A DNA stretch of 64,000 nucleotides from Gnetum montanum (taxonomy: Eukaryota; Streptophyta; Gnetopsida; Gnetales; Gnetaceae), in the NCBI GenBank assembly GCA_015680685.1, contig MNCI01017823.1, positions 42,582 through 106,581 on the forward strand, written 5' to 3'. Position 1 is the first letter of the stretch, and each line of letters begins with the position of its first letter. The notes beneath the pieces are model-generated. The model did not search any database and was not told where the DNA came from. It saw nothing but the letters and a program-made list of their open reading frames with translations. The translations under genes were made by a program, and so were the position numbers. Positions 34,760 to 47,629 of this stretch are shown piece after piece.

Positions 34760-35174
34760 ATGTCACAAGCCTCATTATAAACAATAAATGGGGTAATGAA
34801 GAATACAATAATGAGAAACTCAATGTAAATAAATTAAATCTTTTCTTTCTTCTCTCTTACACCATTTTTTATTCATTTGATTATCTACTAAATTCATAAT
34901 CTAGGTGCTTTCATTTCTCATAGTTTTATAACCAACCATCTCACAAATGAGTTCTCACATCATGAATTTTGTAGGCCCTAATTCTTACAAATTTATCTCA
35001 CAATTTTCTCACAAACCATTCTCACATTCTCATAAATAGTTCTCACAAGTCTCATAATCCTTTCTCACAAATTTTCTTACAAGTGCTTTGAGATGAAGAA
35101 GATCCTCTCATGCATCCTAATAGATGTTAAATTTTAGTTTCATTTCCTGTTTATGTTTCATGTTTCTTGTCTTA

Positions 35175-35179
35175 ATTTT
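35175..35179 (-). repeat. EL9 target-site duplication, left
   Basis: ATTTT next to the LTR start TGATGAGTGG. The same bases occur at 45100-45104. Confidence 0.82.
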
Positions 35180-35982
35180 TGATGAGTGGCGAGGTATCCC
35201 TACGCTCAACCATACAAATATGAGTGTACATGCATGATTCGGTCGAATTCCAAGGATTAAGTGCTTATGCGCCTTTATCAAACCCAGACAGGTTAGTCAA
35301 TTGTTGTCTTCCCAAGCTTACTTGTATAGTGCGATTGTATGATTAAGTAAACTTGAGGTATATGATTTTTATATATTTTTATGTTTTATGTCCTGGTAAC
35401 TAATTTAAATTAACTAATCGACTATGCTCTAAACAATCCTAACACCAGTATCCATTCTCACTTTCCGTCCACATCCTGAACTACTGCAACACTACTGGGA
35501 TTACCAAACGCTAATCGTTACTAGGTTATTAAGTGCTCCATGCATGCTTGAAGTGGTCGTACTGAGTGTGCTTACTTGGGAGAGTTAATAAGGTGAGAGA
35601 GAGAACATTAATTAACTAAGAAAAGCATTAAATAACTGTAAATAACATTAAATAAGCTTTTCTAAATGTTGCAAGGTTTATCACAAAGTTCATCTTTATT
35701 TCTGGCCACAAGGTGTGCTTAAGTACACAATGCTCGAATAAGGATCTATTTGCTTTATGACTCCTACTGCAAGCACTTAGAAATAATTCTAACTCTAAGA
35801 AGGGAAAAAGGCAAGATTTTGGGTACGAGACTAAGATTAATGAACTAACTATTGCCAAACCAAGTGCGCCCGCCTCTTATTTATAGATGACAAGATAGGC
35901 CCTGATATCATATGTCTGATATCACTTGGAAGGCTCCGATATTGCGTACCCGATATCGCAGATGCGATATTGTGGCTCATCA
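35180..35982 (-). repeat. EL9 3' LTR
   Basis: 803 bp, TGATGAGTGG...GGCTCATCA. TATA on the minus strand lies in CTTATTTATAG at about 35876-35886. U3 (35890-35975) is made of GATATC/GATATTGCG half-palindromes. It lacks a segment of about 27 bp (near TACAAAGGAAGAAGTGAA) present in the 5' LTR. Confidence 0.92.
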
Positions 35983-36000
35983 TACCTCCACAACTGAATG
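35983..36000 (-). other. EL9 polypurine tract
   Basis: The minus strand reads CATTCAGTTGTGGAGGTA directly before the LTR start TGATGAGCC. It follows the same pattern as AGTCATGGGGGTA in the other copies. Confidence 0.72.
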
Positions 36001-37900
36001 AAAACTCATCCTCAAGTTCCTTACAAATTATTGGGAGGGTACGGAATTATTGACTGAATGAGAACTGACAGTGATAGGGAATAATAGACTCAAAGTGCTT
36101 GGTGAACAGATTGACAAGCATATTACAACATTGGTATTCATGTCCTTTGTGGTGAACACTGTACATAGATGCCATCTAGACCCTCATTTGATAGCTTGAA
36201 GAGAAAGAGAAAGAGAAAATAAAATGAGGCACATTGTTATCAATGCCAGAAATGTGCACTCCATTATTCATCCATAGCCACATGACCAAACTTGTTCCTT
36301 CCATAAATGCTCCAGCTCTAGTCCATCCCGAGCGCTTTCTCCTATCCCAGTCCATTATTCGTGTAATTACCATCTGCACATACAACACATTCATGAATTA
36401 GCAAGGATAGATAAGCCACAATGCAGTTGATACCTTGCCTCGATATAAGTGCATTGGTTGGGTTGTGGGTATGGTAGATACTGGGTTAGAGGTTTTGAAT
36501 TGATAACTAGCCAAGGTGTAGAGGGGAGATAGGTAATTGAATGGAAAAATTTGTGACAAGGCCCCCATGACTAAGAGCAAACCTCCAGTAGTGATAGGGT
36601 GGAAAAACTGAAGGAAAAATGAAGATGAGGGGAAAAAACAACAACGAAGCTAATAAAATGGATATCATGGATGGGGATGAAACAAGAAATGGTTGATTGC
36701 AAAGAATGTTTAAGGGAAAGAACTTAACAATTACACCAAAAAGGAATGCTAGTGGGTCCTCCCGAAAGTAGGCTCATGCCTTTTATGCCCTAACAGACCC
36801 GCAAACCAAAGAGTCTGTAGGCTCTTGGAATGACATATGGAAATAAAGGTTAATAACTTACCCACAAAAGTTTACCAAAGATGAACAATGTGTCAACCAA
36901 GATGTAGACTAATCATAAATTAGCAATGAGGTGGAATATGGAAAGAAGTATGGAAGGGAAGGAGGAAATGGAATGGAGTCCCAAGAGCAAGATTATGTAA
37001 AGTCCCTTGTGTATTATGTGGTTAAGGTGACTAAATAAAATTCATCCCAAAGTTCAAACTCACCAACCACATCTAGTGACCTTGCATCAACACATTTGAC
37101 CAACCCAACCTCATGAAGCAATAAGTATGCATCCATTGAGTTACCACCATTCCAAGGAGAGAAAGATACGGAAGCAGGAAGTGAGAAATGGCCTTAGTTA
37201 GAGGGAGCCTTCAAGCGTGGGTAACATGTCTTTCCAGTGCCATAACCAATGTTTGCAGCCCATGTTTCTTTATTATGTCTAAGGGGTGTGCTTTAAATTC
37301 CTACTAGCATGTTTCTTTTTCTTTTTTCTTTTTTCTTTTTTTCTTTTTTTTTTTTTGCATGAGAACCACACCATGCAAAGACTTATTTAGATTCATTCAA
37401 CTTCTTGATACTTGGTCAATAGTGGAATGGCAGAAAACCCATGAAAAACATCCAAGTACCCTAGAGAATAGCTAGCACAAATGCATTGAATCCCCTTGAG
37501 GTCACATCCTTTTCAACCATTGAATCCTTCCTTGGTTTGAAGAACACCAAGTTACCAATTCATTAATAAGTTTATTTAGAAAAAGGGACAATACAATTAC
37601 ACAGCCAAACGAGACCACAGTGTTGAATGGATGAATGGACGACATAGACTCATTACTTATTTTATTAAAAGAACCATGTCTTAGTATTAACATTGAAGAT
37701 CAAAGGTAAAAACCAAAAATTAGAAATAAACATTATTATAGTCCAACCCACCATCATGAGCACTTATTATATGATGAATGAAAGTAAATCAAACAAAGAA
37801 ATAGTAAGAATATGAATGATGGTGTAAACAAAAATAAGTAAAATTGAAAAGATGTGAAACAAAAATATGTAAAAAAAATACAAAAGGAATTGAGGGTTTA
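36001..37900 (-). other. EL9 3' non-coding tail
   Basis: No credible coding sequence. It contains the shared tail motifs: GGCCCCCATGACTAAGA (about 36562), GTGGGTCCTCCCGAAAGTAGGC (about 36749), GGGTAACATGTCTTTCCAGT (about 37220) and the pyrimidine tract at 37318-37356. CCCCTTGAGGTCACAT follows at about 37490. The EL11 tail has the same order, and EL2 has much of it on the other strand. Confidence 0.72.
37318..37356. repeat. Pyrimidine microsatellite in the EL9 tail
   Basis: TTTC/TTTTTC runs (A/G-rich on the element's sense strand) followed by GCATGAGAACCACACCATGC. EL11 has the same kind of tract at about 50850-50900 and 57955-58015. EL8 has telomere repeats in this slot. Confidence 0.85.
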
Positions 37901-40900
37901 AAATGGTTAACATTGGTGTCCATCTCCCCCACGATTGAGTTGGAGGAAGGAGATCCAAAACAACGAGCAAGGTTGTCCACTAATAGAGGTAGTACTGGCT
38001 GTTCTAGGCTCATGGAAAGGTTTGGTTTATTGGATGTTGACCAACAATTTCTTAATCAAGCTCTCAGTTTATAAATCATCATGGCTCCTAAAGTAAAAGT
38101 TGCATGAATAATATAAGGTCCTTCCCAAAATGTTTGAAATTTAGTGCATTGTGGCACGTGTGTGGGGTTCCAATAAAGAACCTTATCTCTCAGTTCGTAC
38201 TAAACTTTTCTAATTTTCAGGTCATGACGTCGTTTATTAAAAGCCTTGTGCAATTCATTAAATGACAGGGTAACTAATCTGTTCTCATCTAACAGGTTAA
38301 GGTTCATTAACCATTCTTTTTCTACTAGATTAAGGTTAAGGTTGAGATCACATGTCGTAGATAGTGTATGAAGTTTTGCTTGAATAGGAAGCATTGAGAG
38401 TTTTCCATACACTAACTCATAGGGAGAGTAGCCTATAGGGAGTTTCCATGTGGAGTGGTATGCCCAAAGAGCATCGTTATATTTGGTGCTCTAGTCTCAC
38501 TTATATTTGCTAATGGTTCTTATCAATATTTTCATAATCTTCCTATTGGTTACTTTGGCTTGACCATTCACATGAGGATGGTATGGTGTAGTCAGTTTGT
38601 GTTTCACTCCTAAGCATTGGATCAACTTTCAAAAAGTTACACTTGTAAAGTGTGTACCATTATCAAAAATAAGTGCACGAGGCATACCAAACCTATTAAC
38701 GATTTGTTGTTGAACAAATCATGCAGCGGTAGACGATGTATAGTCCATAACAATAGTTGCTTCTGCCCATTCTGTAAAGTAGTCAACAGTAATGACAATG
38801 TTCCATTAGACATTGGTGTAATAGGCACCATAAAGTCAATTCCCCAAATGTCGAAGGATTCTAAAGGTTGAATCCATTGTTGTGAACCCTCCATTCTAGT
38901 AGTCATTCCCCCATCACATTGGCAGTGCTCACAATATTGGACGAAATGATGAGCATCCTAGAACAATGTAGGCCAATAATATCCTGCAAGAAATATTTTA
39001 ATGGTTCTTTGTCTCCCAATGTAATGACCTCCATAAGGGCCTTCATGTACATCTTGGAAAACTCTTAATTGATCTACATCGAGAACATACCATTGAACCA
39101 AGCCATCGGGACATACCTTATAAAGGTGTCCATTGATTTCCATGAAATATTTGGTTCGGTGAAGAAACTACTATTTCTTCTTAGCGTCTAACTCTTGTGG
39201 TGTTTGTTGTGTAAGGAGATAGGTAAGAATGCTACTATACCAATTTATTTCTATGGTTAATTGATTATCTACTACACCTGCAAAGAGAAATTTATTAGGA
39301 AAGCAATCAGAAAGTTAATATTCATCCTCTTTGTTATTCCATTTTAACCGAGATAAATGATCAGCAACAATGTTCTTGATGCCTTTACGATCAATCATTG
39401 TAAGATCGAACTCTTGTAAGATTACGAGCCATCATATGATGCGAGGGCTCACCATTGGTTTACTCATTAGGAATTGAATTGCACTATGGTCCATGTGTAT
39501 AAATACCTTATAGCCCAACACATAGTGCCTAAACTTATCTAGTGCAAACACCACAACCATTTTTTCCTTTTCCGTTGTGGTGTAGTTGAGTTGTGCACTA
39601 GCAATACTCCTACTTGTACAGTGGATGTAATAAGGATGTTTTTTGTCACCTAACTGTGTAAGTACAGCTCCTAAAGCATAGTTGGATGCATCAATCATGA
39701 TGTGGAATGGTCTGCACTAGTCAGGAGCTTGTAGAATAGGTGTTTCTACAAGCTTCTGTTTTAAAGTTTGAAAAGCTAACTCACATTCTCTAGTCCATTC
39801 AAAAGGTACATCCTTTTTCATTAGTTCAACCAATGGTTTTGTAACCCTTGAAAATTTCTCTATGAATCTTCTATAATAACCAATGTGTCCAAGGAATGAT
39901 CAGATGTCTTTTACCATTTCAGGTTGGTGTGTAATTCCTTGGATGACTTTAATCTTTTCAAGGTCTACCTCTATCCCTGTTTATGAAATATTATGCCCTA
40001 ATACTATGCCTTATTAGACCATTAAATGGCTTTTTTTCCAATTGAGCCTTAAATTGGTTTCAACACACCACTTTAGTACTTACTCTAATTGGTCCAAGGC
40101 TTGATCAAAGTTCGATTCATAGGTGGAGAAGTCATCCATGAAGACCTCCATACCATTTTCTATTTGTTGCTAGAAGATACTTAGAACCAAATGTTGAAAC
40201 GTTGCAAGAGCATTACACAAGCCAAATGGCATCTGTTTGTATGCAAATGTCCCGTAATGACTTGTGAATGTGGTCTTGGCTTGGTCTTCTGGTGCTATTT
40301 GGATTTGGTTGTATCCACTATATCCATCCAAAAAACTATAGCAGCAATGCCCTACAATGGTGTCTAAGACCTGGTCGACGAATGGCAATAGAAAGTGGTC
40401 TTTGAATGTTTCCATGTTTAGTAGCCTAAAGTCTATAGACACCCTTTATTTATCTCCCTTTTTGGGCACAATAACTAATGGACTAACCCATTCAATATCA
40501 GCAATGGGGTAGATGAGCCTAGCTTTTAGAAGTTGTTCAATTTCTTCTTTAACCACTTGCTTCAGCTTTGGGTTCAATCACCTCTGCGATTGTCATCAAG
40601 GCTTCATGGAGGGGTCAGTGTAAATCCTATGCTCGCATATCCTATGGTCTATTCTGATTAATTCAGGATATGACCAAGCGAAGACTTTCGACCATTTTTT
40701 CACCATTTTCAGCAGTCTCTCTTTTTGCTGAGGAGCGAGCCTAGCATTAATAATCACCGGTTTTCCATTTTTGAGAAATGTGTACTCCATACTAGTGGGC
40801 AACGATTTTAACTCTAGGGGCTCTTGCTTAAAGTTTTCAAGGATTTATAGCTTCCCCTAGTTGATATTTTCAATGTTGAGACTCAAAATTTGGTGATGGA

Positions 40901-41760
40901 CTTGCTCTAATGTGTCTATGCTATTGATGTAAGTGCAAGTCAAACCCTTAGTTGGTTCCATACATATAGTTGAGTTGCTTTATTGGTCAATTGTCAACCA
41001 CTGAGTGTCTTTCTATCTTATGGCTACTGCATACAAGCATCTTTGTATGTTAGTTACTTGTGCACATTGGTTGCATGCAGGCAATGTTAAACATTATACA
41101 AACAAGGACTTCTACATGCAACTACACCTTGTTTCTTTGTATGCGATGCACGAAACTTTCTTCTTCCTGATCTTTGCAAACATATTTTCATTTGATACCT
41201 CTAGGGAAAGATCATGTATTCCTAGGCATGCATCGATTGTGCTTAGCCATGCTCTTCCCATTATGATTGGGAAGTCCCCCTTGTAGTTGTTGATTTGAAT
41301 CACTAACAAGTCAACTAGATACGACCATCCACAAATAGTCGTAACAATGTCCTCCACTAGTCCTAATGGGACAATGATGGACTATTTAGCCAACTCTAAA
41401 AAAAATTTCTCTTTTTTAGTGTAGGCAACTTCCAGGCTTTGTACATTTCTTGAGAGATTAAGTTGACACTAGGACCTAAATCCAAAAGAGCTTTGCATGG
41501 CTCATTCCCCACGAATTGTAAATATATAAGAGGACTCCCAGGATCAGAGAATTTCCTAGGAAGATGGCCAGACTTAATCCAATTAGTAATGGCATGTGTC
41601 AACATGACCATGTGCATTGAATGTGGCCTTTGGTTTGAAGGGAGTTTCGAAGTTTCGAATGATGGTGCGGCCTTTGGAGAGTTAACCACTTGTGACTGCA
41701 AGGACTTGGTTGGACTGTTGGTCCTAAAGAAAGGTCTCTTCTTTGTGTGATTGTCTGAAC
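37901..41760 (-). pseudogene. pol: EL9 pol remnant: protease, RT, RNase H, integrase
   Basis: Best-preserved pol in the window. Protease: NEPCKALLDLGPSVNLISQE with DLGP at 41482-41471 (the family usually has DLGAS). RT: DFRLLNMETFKDHFLLPFVD, CYSFLDGYSGYNQIQIAPED and YGTFAYKQMPFGLCNA (40442-40170). FMDDFSTYE follows, with catalytic FMDD intact at 40142-40131. RNase H: MIDASNYALGAVLTQLGDKK to MDHSAIQFLMSKP (39698-39432). Integrase zinc region: HEGPYGGHYIGRQ...GYYWPTLF (39143-38958). Integrase core: IWGIDFMVPITPM (about 38840). C-terminal tail: SSNSIVGEMDTN (about 37930). Stops separate these blocks. Confidence 0.9.
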
Positions 41761-44070
41761 CAACAGTAGGATGAGAATTAACAGCCCTTGTAGCGTTACA
41801 TTGCTACGGCTAGGTAGGGAGCTCACCCTGCATGGCTGGAGTAGGTGGTAATGGAATTAAGGGTAGAATAGATGTAGTCGAATGAGAAGGATAGTATGTT
41901 TGTGGAACATCTTCCCTAGGAGAAGGAGTTCTATAATACTCATGGGTCTGGTAGTGAGGTTGGAGAGCAATGTAAATAGGAGAGTCACGTGGAGAGATTG
42001 GCTACTGCACATAGTATCCATATGGGTCGGGTTAACAGTAAGGGTACTCTTGGTGTGGTGGTGGCATTCCCCATGATTGTGGGTGTTGCCACTATTGATA
42101 CTACTCATTTTGTTGTGGTGGAGTTCTACTTGGATAATACATCAAGGGTTGGTGGAACTGCCTTGGGTTACCTTGGGGATAAGGTAACCTTCAGGATGTT
42201 TGCCTTCTATTTAATCGTAGGTTGAGGGCATACACCCCATACTTTTGTAGATGTGAGATTATAGGGCAATATCCCTTAGGATGGTCATATTGGCATATCT
42301 CACATCCACCATCATTATCTATATCCAAATCCACAACCTCTTCAATGATGGTAACTTTGTCCTTACCTTTGTTATGTGCACATTTAGCTTCTCTCTTTTT
42401 TCTCCCTTCTTAATCACTACCTTCCTCTCTAGACTCCTCTACTATTTTGAGAACTGTTTGAAATCTATTATCTATGGAGTCCTACATTTGGTCCACCTTT
42501 GTTGATACTTCTGATGCAAGTTTTTGAATGGGCAAGGTTTTCCTATTCACCATCTCTTCAAGTGCTGACTCTTCTTCATCCTCACAAAATCTAACTCCCT
42601 TCTTTAGGAGGGAAGGATCTCTATTATATTCTTCCACACTCTCTCTTTCCCTTAACTCACCTTCCTCTTTAGCAACTTGCTCCAACAATATTTATACTTG
42701 ATGGGCCCTAAGCTCAGATAATCTTCCTTGGGCATAAGTCCCAAGGGTTCTTCGCATTTCATTCCTAAGCCCATCTATGAGATGGCATAGTTCCCTTTCT
42801 GAGTAACCATGGCCTAGGCAACGATATAATAGTGCATAATATCATCCCATGGCAGCATCCAAGGGTTCATGTCCTCCTTGTTTCCATCCTTGGATTTTCT
42901 TTCGCAAGTTGGACACTCAGGAGTATGTTTGATACTTATCATTGAACAGTTGTAACATGGTACTCCATCAGTGAATGGATTTCGATTCTAAGGACCTATA
43001 CCAACTTTTCTCTTCCTTAATCAGTATCCATGAAAACAACTTGAGTTTTTGCCACTTTTTTTCTATGTTTTGCAAGGCACATGCATCATAAAATGCTTAC
43101 AAATGATTTTGAGGATCAACGTTGTATCCCCCTTCAAATCGTGGGATATTGTTCATGCCCAATATTTTGATCCTACTATCTTTTTGGTGCCTCGTTGGGA
43201 TTCTAATAGCCTTAGTTATATCTAGCATACTTCAGGTAGTGAGTAGGGGTTCATCATGATCATACTGTCTATGGCTTCTATGATGCCTATGTTGTTCCCT
43301 ACTCTCCCTCCTCTCATGATGAGTTTCTCTAGAATGCCCCTATTCCCTTTCTTGGCTACTTTGTATACTATTCCTATTTCACTTACCATTATCCTCAAGG
43401 TCTTTTTCCTTGTGACTGTGTCCAAATCCTAAAGGATAGGGTGAAGGAGATGATGAAGGTGAAGAAGAAGGAGGACTATCATCATGATGGTGCCTACTTC
43501 CTTCTCTTCGATGGTCGCAGCCTCAATCGTAGTTACGATTGGAATGTCCATCTTTTTCATGTGTTCGTGTTCCTTTTCCAGACCATTTGTGTCTATCACT
43601 ACCAGAATCTAGGTTATGGATAGTTGAGTGAAGATTTTTATACCCAACCCCTAAATCGAAGTCAATAGGAGGAACATCATTGTGTGGGAGACTACCAAAG
43701 GGAGGTTCACCATCCACATTTTCACTTATGACATACGGGACATTCTGAGACAACTTTCCTTATTCATGGATTCATGATGTCTCTCCTCTTATAGATCCCT
43801 TTGACGTTGTGCCTCCGTGGGTCGATACTCTCTTGAGTCATGATCATGCACAATGTACTCTACCTGTAAGTGCTACATACCAATTTGTGTGAGATCACGA
43901 AGAAGCATGCCCGGTATAGAGCGATCGGGAGGTAACACTATGTTACCTTCTAAGTCACGCCAATGCAATTTTTCATCTTGGTGGAGGATAAAGGTAAAGT
44001 TTTGTATATACTAATCAGGATGAACGTATACCACATGAAACTGTTGAGGGACTGGTGGATTATCATGTGT
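41761..44070 (-). pseudogene. gag: EL9 gag remnant
   Basis: In coding order: an N-terminal segment (about 44040-43800); a Ser/His/Arg/Asp-rich stretch with GSGSDRHKWSGKGTRTHEKD-like composition (about 43753-43430); and a core with the conserved region near 43140-43220. A charged segment precedes the knuckle (42688-42482: EEGELRERESVEEYNRDPSL, then VSTKVDQM). The zinc knuckle CEICQYDHPKGYC is at 42304-42266 with all C, C, H, C residues and spacing CX2CX3HX4C. A Pro/Gln/Tyr-rich spacer runs to about 41830. It is frame-broken. Confidence 0.82.
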
Positions 44071-44257
44071 ATGATGCCTCCGATTGTTCCCTATATCGGA
44101 CCTAGGCGGTGAAACACTCTTGTAAGAAGAAGGACACATAATTATCTATTCAATGTGCAATACTTTTTTCTCACTAATTGTAAGAAAACCAACCCTAATG
44201 GTTCATTCCAACGATGTGAGGATTTCCTAAGTTCTAGCTAGCGCACAAACAACAAAG
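44071..44257 (-). other. EL9 5' leader
   Basis: Non-coding, collinear with 6190-6399 of EL1. Confidence 0.55.
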
Positions 44258-44275
44258 TCCCCAGCAATGGTGCCA
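44258..44275 (-). other. EL9 primer-binding site
   Basis: The minus strand reads TGGCACCATTGCTGGGGA, 15 of 18 positions identical to the tRNA-Asp-type site. It is the least decayed copy here. Confidence 0.88.
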
Positions 44276-44276
44276 A

Positions 44277-45099
44277 TGATGAGTGGCAAGGTATCCCTAT
44301 GCTCAAACATATGAATGCAAGCATACACACACGATCTAGTCAAATTCCAAGGTCTAAGTGCTTATGCACCTTTACAGAACCCAAGCGGGTTAGTCAATCA
44401 TTGTCTTCCCAAGCTTACTTTTATAGCGCGATTGTACGATTAAGTAAACTTGAGGTATATGATTTTTATATATTTTTATGTTTTATGTCCTGGTACTACA
44501 AAGGAAGAAGTGAACTACTTAAGTAACCAATTCAAATTAACTAATCGACTATGCTCTAACTAGTCCTAACACCAACATCCGTTCTCACTTGCCATCCACA
44601 TCCTGAACTAGTGCAACACTACTAGGATTACCAAACACTAATTTTTACAGGGTTAGTACTCCACGCATGCTTGAAGTGGTCGTACTGAGTGTGCTTACTT
44701 GGGAGAGTTAATAAGGTGAGAGAGAGAACATTAATTAACTAAGGAAAGCATTAAATAACTATAAATAACATTAAATAAGTTATTATAAATGCTGCAAGGT
44801 TTATCACAAAGTTCATCTCTATTTCCGGCCACAAGGTGTACTCAGGTACATAATGCTCGAATAAGGATCCGTTCGCTTTATGACTCCTACTGTGAGCACT
44901 CAAAAATAATTCTAACTCTAAGAAGGGAAAAAGGCAAGAGTTCAAGTAAGGGACTAAGATTAATGAACTAACTATTGCCAAACCAAGTGTTCCTACCTCT
45001 TATTTATAGGTGACAAGATAGGCTCCGATATTAGATGTCCAATATCGTGTACCTGATATCGCGGATGTGATATTGTAGCCCCGATATTGCAACTCATTA
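44277..45099 (-). repeat. EL9 5' LTR
   Basis: 823 bp, TGATGAGTGG...AACTCATTA, the terminal C of TCATCA having become T. TATA lies in CTCTTATTTATAGG (about 44997-45010). The U3 array of GATATC/GATATTG units is at 45020-45090. It is the partner of 35180-35982. Confidence 0.92.
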
Positions 45100-45104
45100 A
45101 TTTT
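45100..45104 (-). repeat. EL9 target-site duplication, right
   Basis: ATTTT, identical to 35175-35179. Confidence 0.82.
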
Positions 45105-47629
45105 GATCATGAATATTTTTTATGCAAGTATTTGAAGAAATTTTTTCTCACATATGAAGGCTTTAAAGCCCATTTAATTCATAAGTTTTATTTATGTTTT
45201 TTCCTACATCAAGTAGATATGAATTTATGGAGGTTTTTGAAGTAATTTAAGCTAATCTATATGTATGAATTTATGTTTTAGTAAAGGAAACTCATGTTCA
45301 TATTCAAGCCCTATTTTGTTGATGAATTAATGTTTAATTATGCCTCCAAGTACAATAATGTCTAAGCCTCTAATGTTTTCAAGTGATATGATGTAGATTT
45401 AGGTAATTCGATTAATATTTTGATGCCCTAGTGATATAGAATTTAATGTCATGTTGCTTGTCTATTCTCATGAAGCTATATTTTCTCAATTTCATTGTAG
45501 AAGTCTCTAGATCTACCTTGCATGATTATGAATCCTTGATGTATATCTACGTTTCTCCTATTTAGGCTTGAGTCAATTCAAATTTATAAAGTATCATGTT
45601 GATTTATTGGTGTTTTCAATGAAAATTTTAGGGTATTTATTATTATAATCCCCTACAATTTTGGATAATTTAATCCTATAACTAAAAATTAGGAATCCAA
45701 GGCTCATCATTGGATCTATCAATCTAGCAACTTCCAGTGATATATTTTCATTTTATCAACTTTATTTGCCCAAATTGATAGGATGGGATATGTTCTTTTA
45801 TTTATCAAGGTAGGAGATATTAATCTAGATCAATCTCACGATGACTAACAAAAAGAAAGAGCTTGATTGCAATCCTCATCAATGATATTTGGCAATATGG
45901 TAGAAAACAAAAGAATTCACAACATCTCATGGGTTACAAACTATCACAATGTTAATTGATAAAGGAATATTTTCCAATCACTATAAGCCATCACTCTAAT
46001 AATATGTTTGGACCTAATTTTTTGTTGATTTTTCAAACTAATCTAGGGTCGCTCACCACTTTCACCAACAACAACACATCTTCTACTACACCTTCTTTGA
46101 CAAAAACTATGTTGGCCTAGAGTTCAATGTCTTTAGTAGTCTCCAAGGCACATTTGACATCACGTCATCCATCAAAACTTTTGATCATGACATTATAGCT
46201 AACTCAAAATGTTACATTATTTGTCATGACTTCTCACTAGGGGCTATAATGAATGCTTATAACTCATGACAAAAGTCATGATGTGCATTAAGAGTAAGCG
46301 AAAATATGTAATGAATGAAGCAAACATGGGAAAAATCATTTATGGTACCTAGGTGGAGTCTGAACAAGGACAAAGTAGGTTTTTAGGATGAAAATAGAAA
46401 AGAGAGAAAGAAATCCATGATGTAAAATCTCATTCAACAATATTAAAATAGACTAAGACCTATAGGGATGAACCTACTAACATGATATTAAAAAGCATGT
46501 TTAGTAAAACCTTCATAGAATTCAAGATATAAGATTTTGTGATGCATGCATTTCCCCATCATCATGGGCTTCATTTAGTTAATTCATACTAATATTTCAT
46601 GTTTAGCTAAATCTTATGTAGTTGTTAGTAAGCATGTTTGCATGAATTGGAACTAGCACAAAGAGAGATGTCAATTGGTTTTCAAAAAAACCTTGGAGCC
46701 CATAAGCTATTCCCTATCAAAGAACGATGTTTTGTGTGTAGTCCCTTCTCACATAAAAAGGAGAAGAGATTAAGTGCTAATGCTTCCCAGTAAATTTCAA
46801 AAGTTCAATGAAGAAATTAAGCATTAGTACCTATCCTTGATGCCAAATGTAAAAAATTTTAATAAAGTCCTATAGACATGTTTTAGTTCTAAAATCTTAA
46901 TGTGCACATTGAGTACATATCCAACTAATCATATATGAAAACTAAGAGTGAATGCTAACCTCCAAATAACATTTTGATTAAGTGGTAATGGAATCTCATT
47001 TTGGATTAATGATGTAAAGTAGTAACAATCATCGATTCCAATTCTTTTTAATGTTAATTTGTTGCATGTTGTTATGATTTTGATGCTAACATTTAGTGAT
47101 ATGTACTTTTATGCATGATTGTCTAGCTTCCTAATATTTGTTCCAAAATCCCTTAAAGAGTAATTGTATTTTATTTTACCTGCTTAGTCATAGTGACTAA
47201 CTTTCCCTTTACTTTTACCTCTTAGATGATGTAGGATTTAGTTGAGATGAGAATGCTTGTCCTCCAAATGCTTGGATTAGAATTGAATAGTTTTTAGCAT
47301 TTTGGATTTCTATGTGAATGATGTATTATTTAAGCTTGTATTATTTTTGTATTTTTAGTTCCTTTTGATTAACATAGATGTCAATGTATTTGCTTGTCTT
47401 AAGTGTAGGTTGTGGTTTTACTTTCAATTTTTTAATTCACATGTTTAGAACTTGAACATGTAACCTAACAATTGGAATTTTAGAACATGCTAATATTTTC
47501 AATGTTATTTCCTTATGAACAGAAGTCTTGAGCATTGGATAATGTTTATATTATTTTATTCCATTATTTATTTATAATTCATGATTATTGGTTATTATTT
47601 TCATGGACATTAGGCTGACTTAGATCATA
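45105..47629. other. AT-rich stretch: EL6 LTR continuation, then unassigned
   Basis: The first part must continue the EL6 LTR, because EL9 has matching target duplications. I could not find where that LTR ends. From about 46300 to 47630 I see no coding signal or LTR terminus; the later part may be the non-coding 5' region of EL10. Confidence 0.45.
46042..46269 (+). pseudogene. Short coding-like stretch, unknown
   Basis: A stop-free run of about 75 codons with no ATG start and protein-like composition. It contains HIFYYTFFDKNYVGLEFNVF and CYIICHDFSLGAIMNAYNS. I recognise no family. It could be chance in a locally less AT-rich segment. Confidence 0.25.

Larger units (their letters stand above)
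33362..35179 (+). repeat. EL6 chromovirus 3' LTR (left piece, interrupted by EL9)
   Basis: Starts TGTAGCACCCTAG, the TGTAACACCC-type LTR start of chromoviruses, right after the purine region. The TATA box is TATAAAAGG at 34751-34759. It runs at least 1.8 kb to the EL9 insertion and continues at 45105; the LTR end was not identified. Open frames at 34072 and 34595 lack any recognisable family. Confidence 0.65.
35180..45099 (-). mobile_element. EL9: complete Ty3/gypsy (Athila/Tat-like) element
   Basis: 9920 bp on the minus strand. It has LTRs (44277-45099 and 35180-35982), primer site, gag, protease, RT, RNase H, integrase, a 1.9-kb non-coding tail, a polypurine tract and an ATTTT target duplication. 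It is inserted in the EL6 3' LTR. By eye the two LTRs agree at roughly 85-90 percent of positions. Key catalytic motifs of RT and protease are the best kept in the window, but stops and frameshifts still break gag and pol. Confidence 0.93.

Noticed and set aside
34072-34780. Open frames of 61-80 codons as possible host gene exons
   Set aside because: They lie within the EL6 LTR, lack splice-linked continuation and match no family I know.
37316-37360. Pyrimidine tract as a transcription terminator or poly-A tail of a retroposed copy
   Set aside because: The same tract recurs at the same place in the tails of EL9 and EL11, so it is an element-internal microsatellite.
40170-40442. Endogenous pararetrovirus RT
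   Set aside because: RNase H is followed by H2C2 and a DDE integrase, and LTRs with a target duplication flank the element, so it is Ty3/gypsy.
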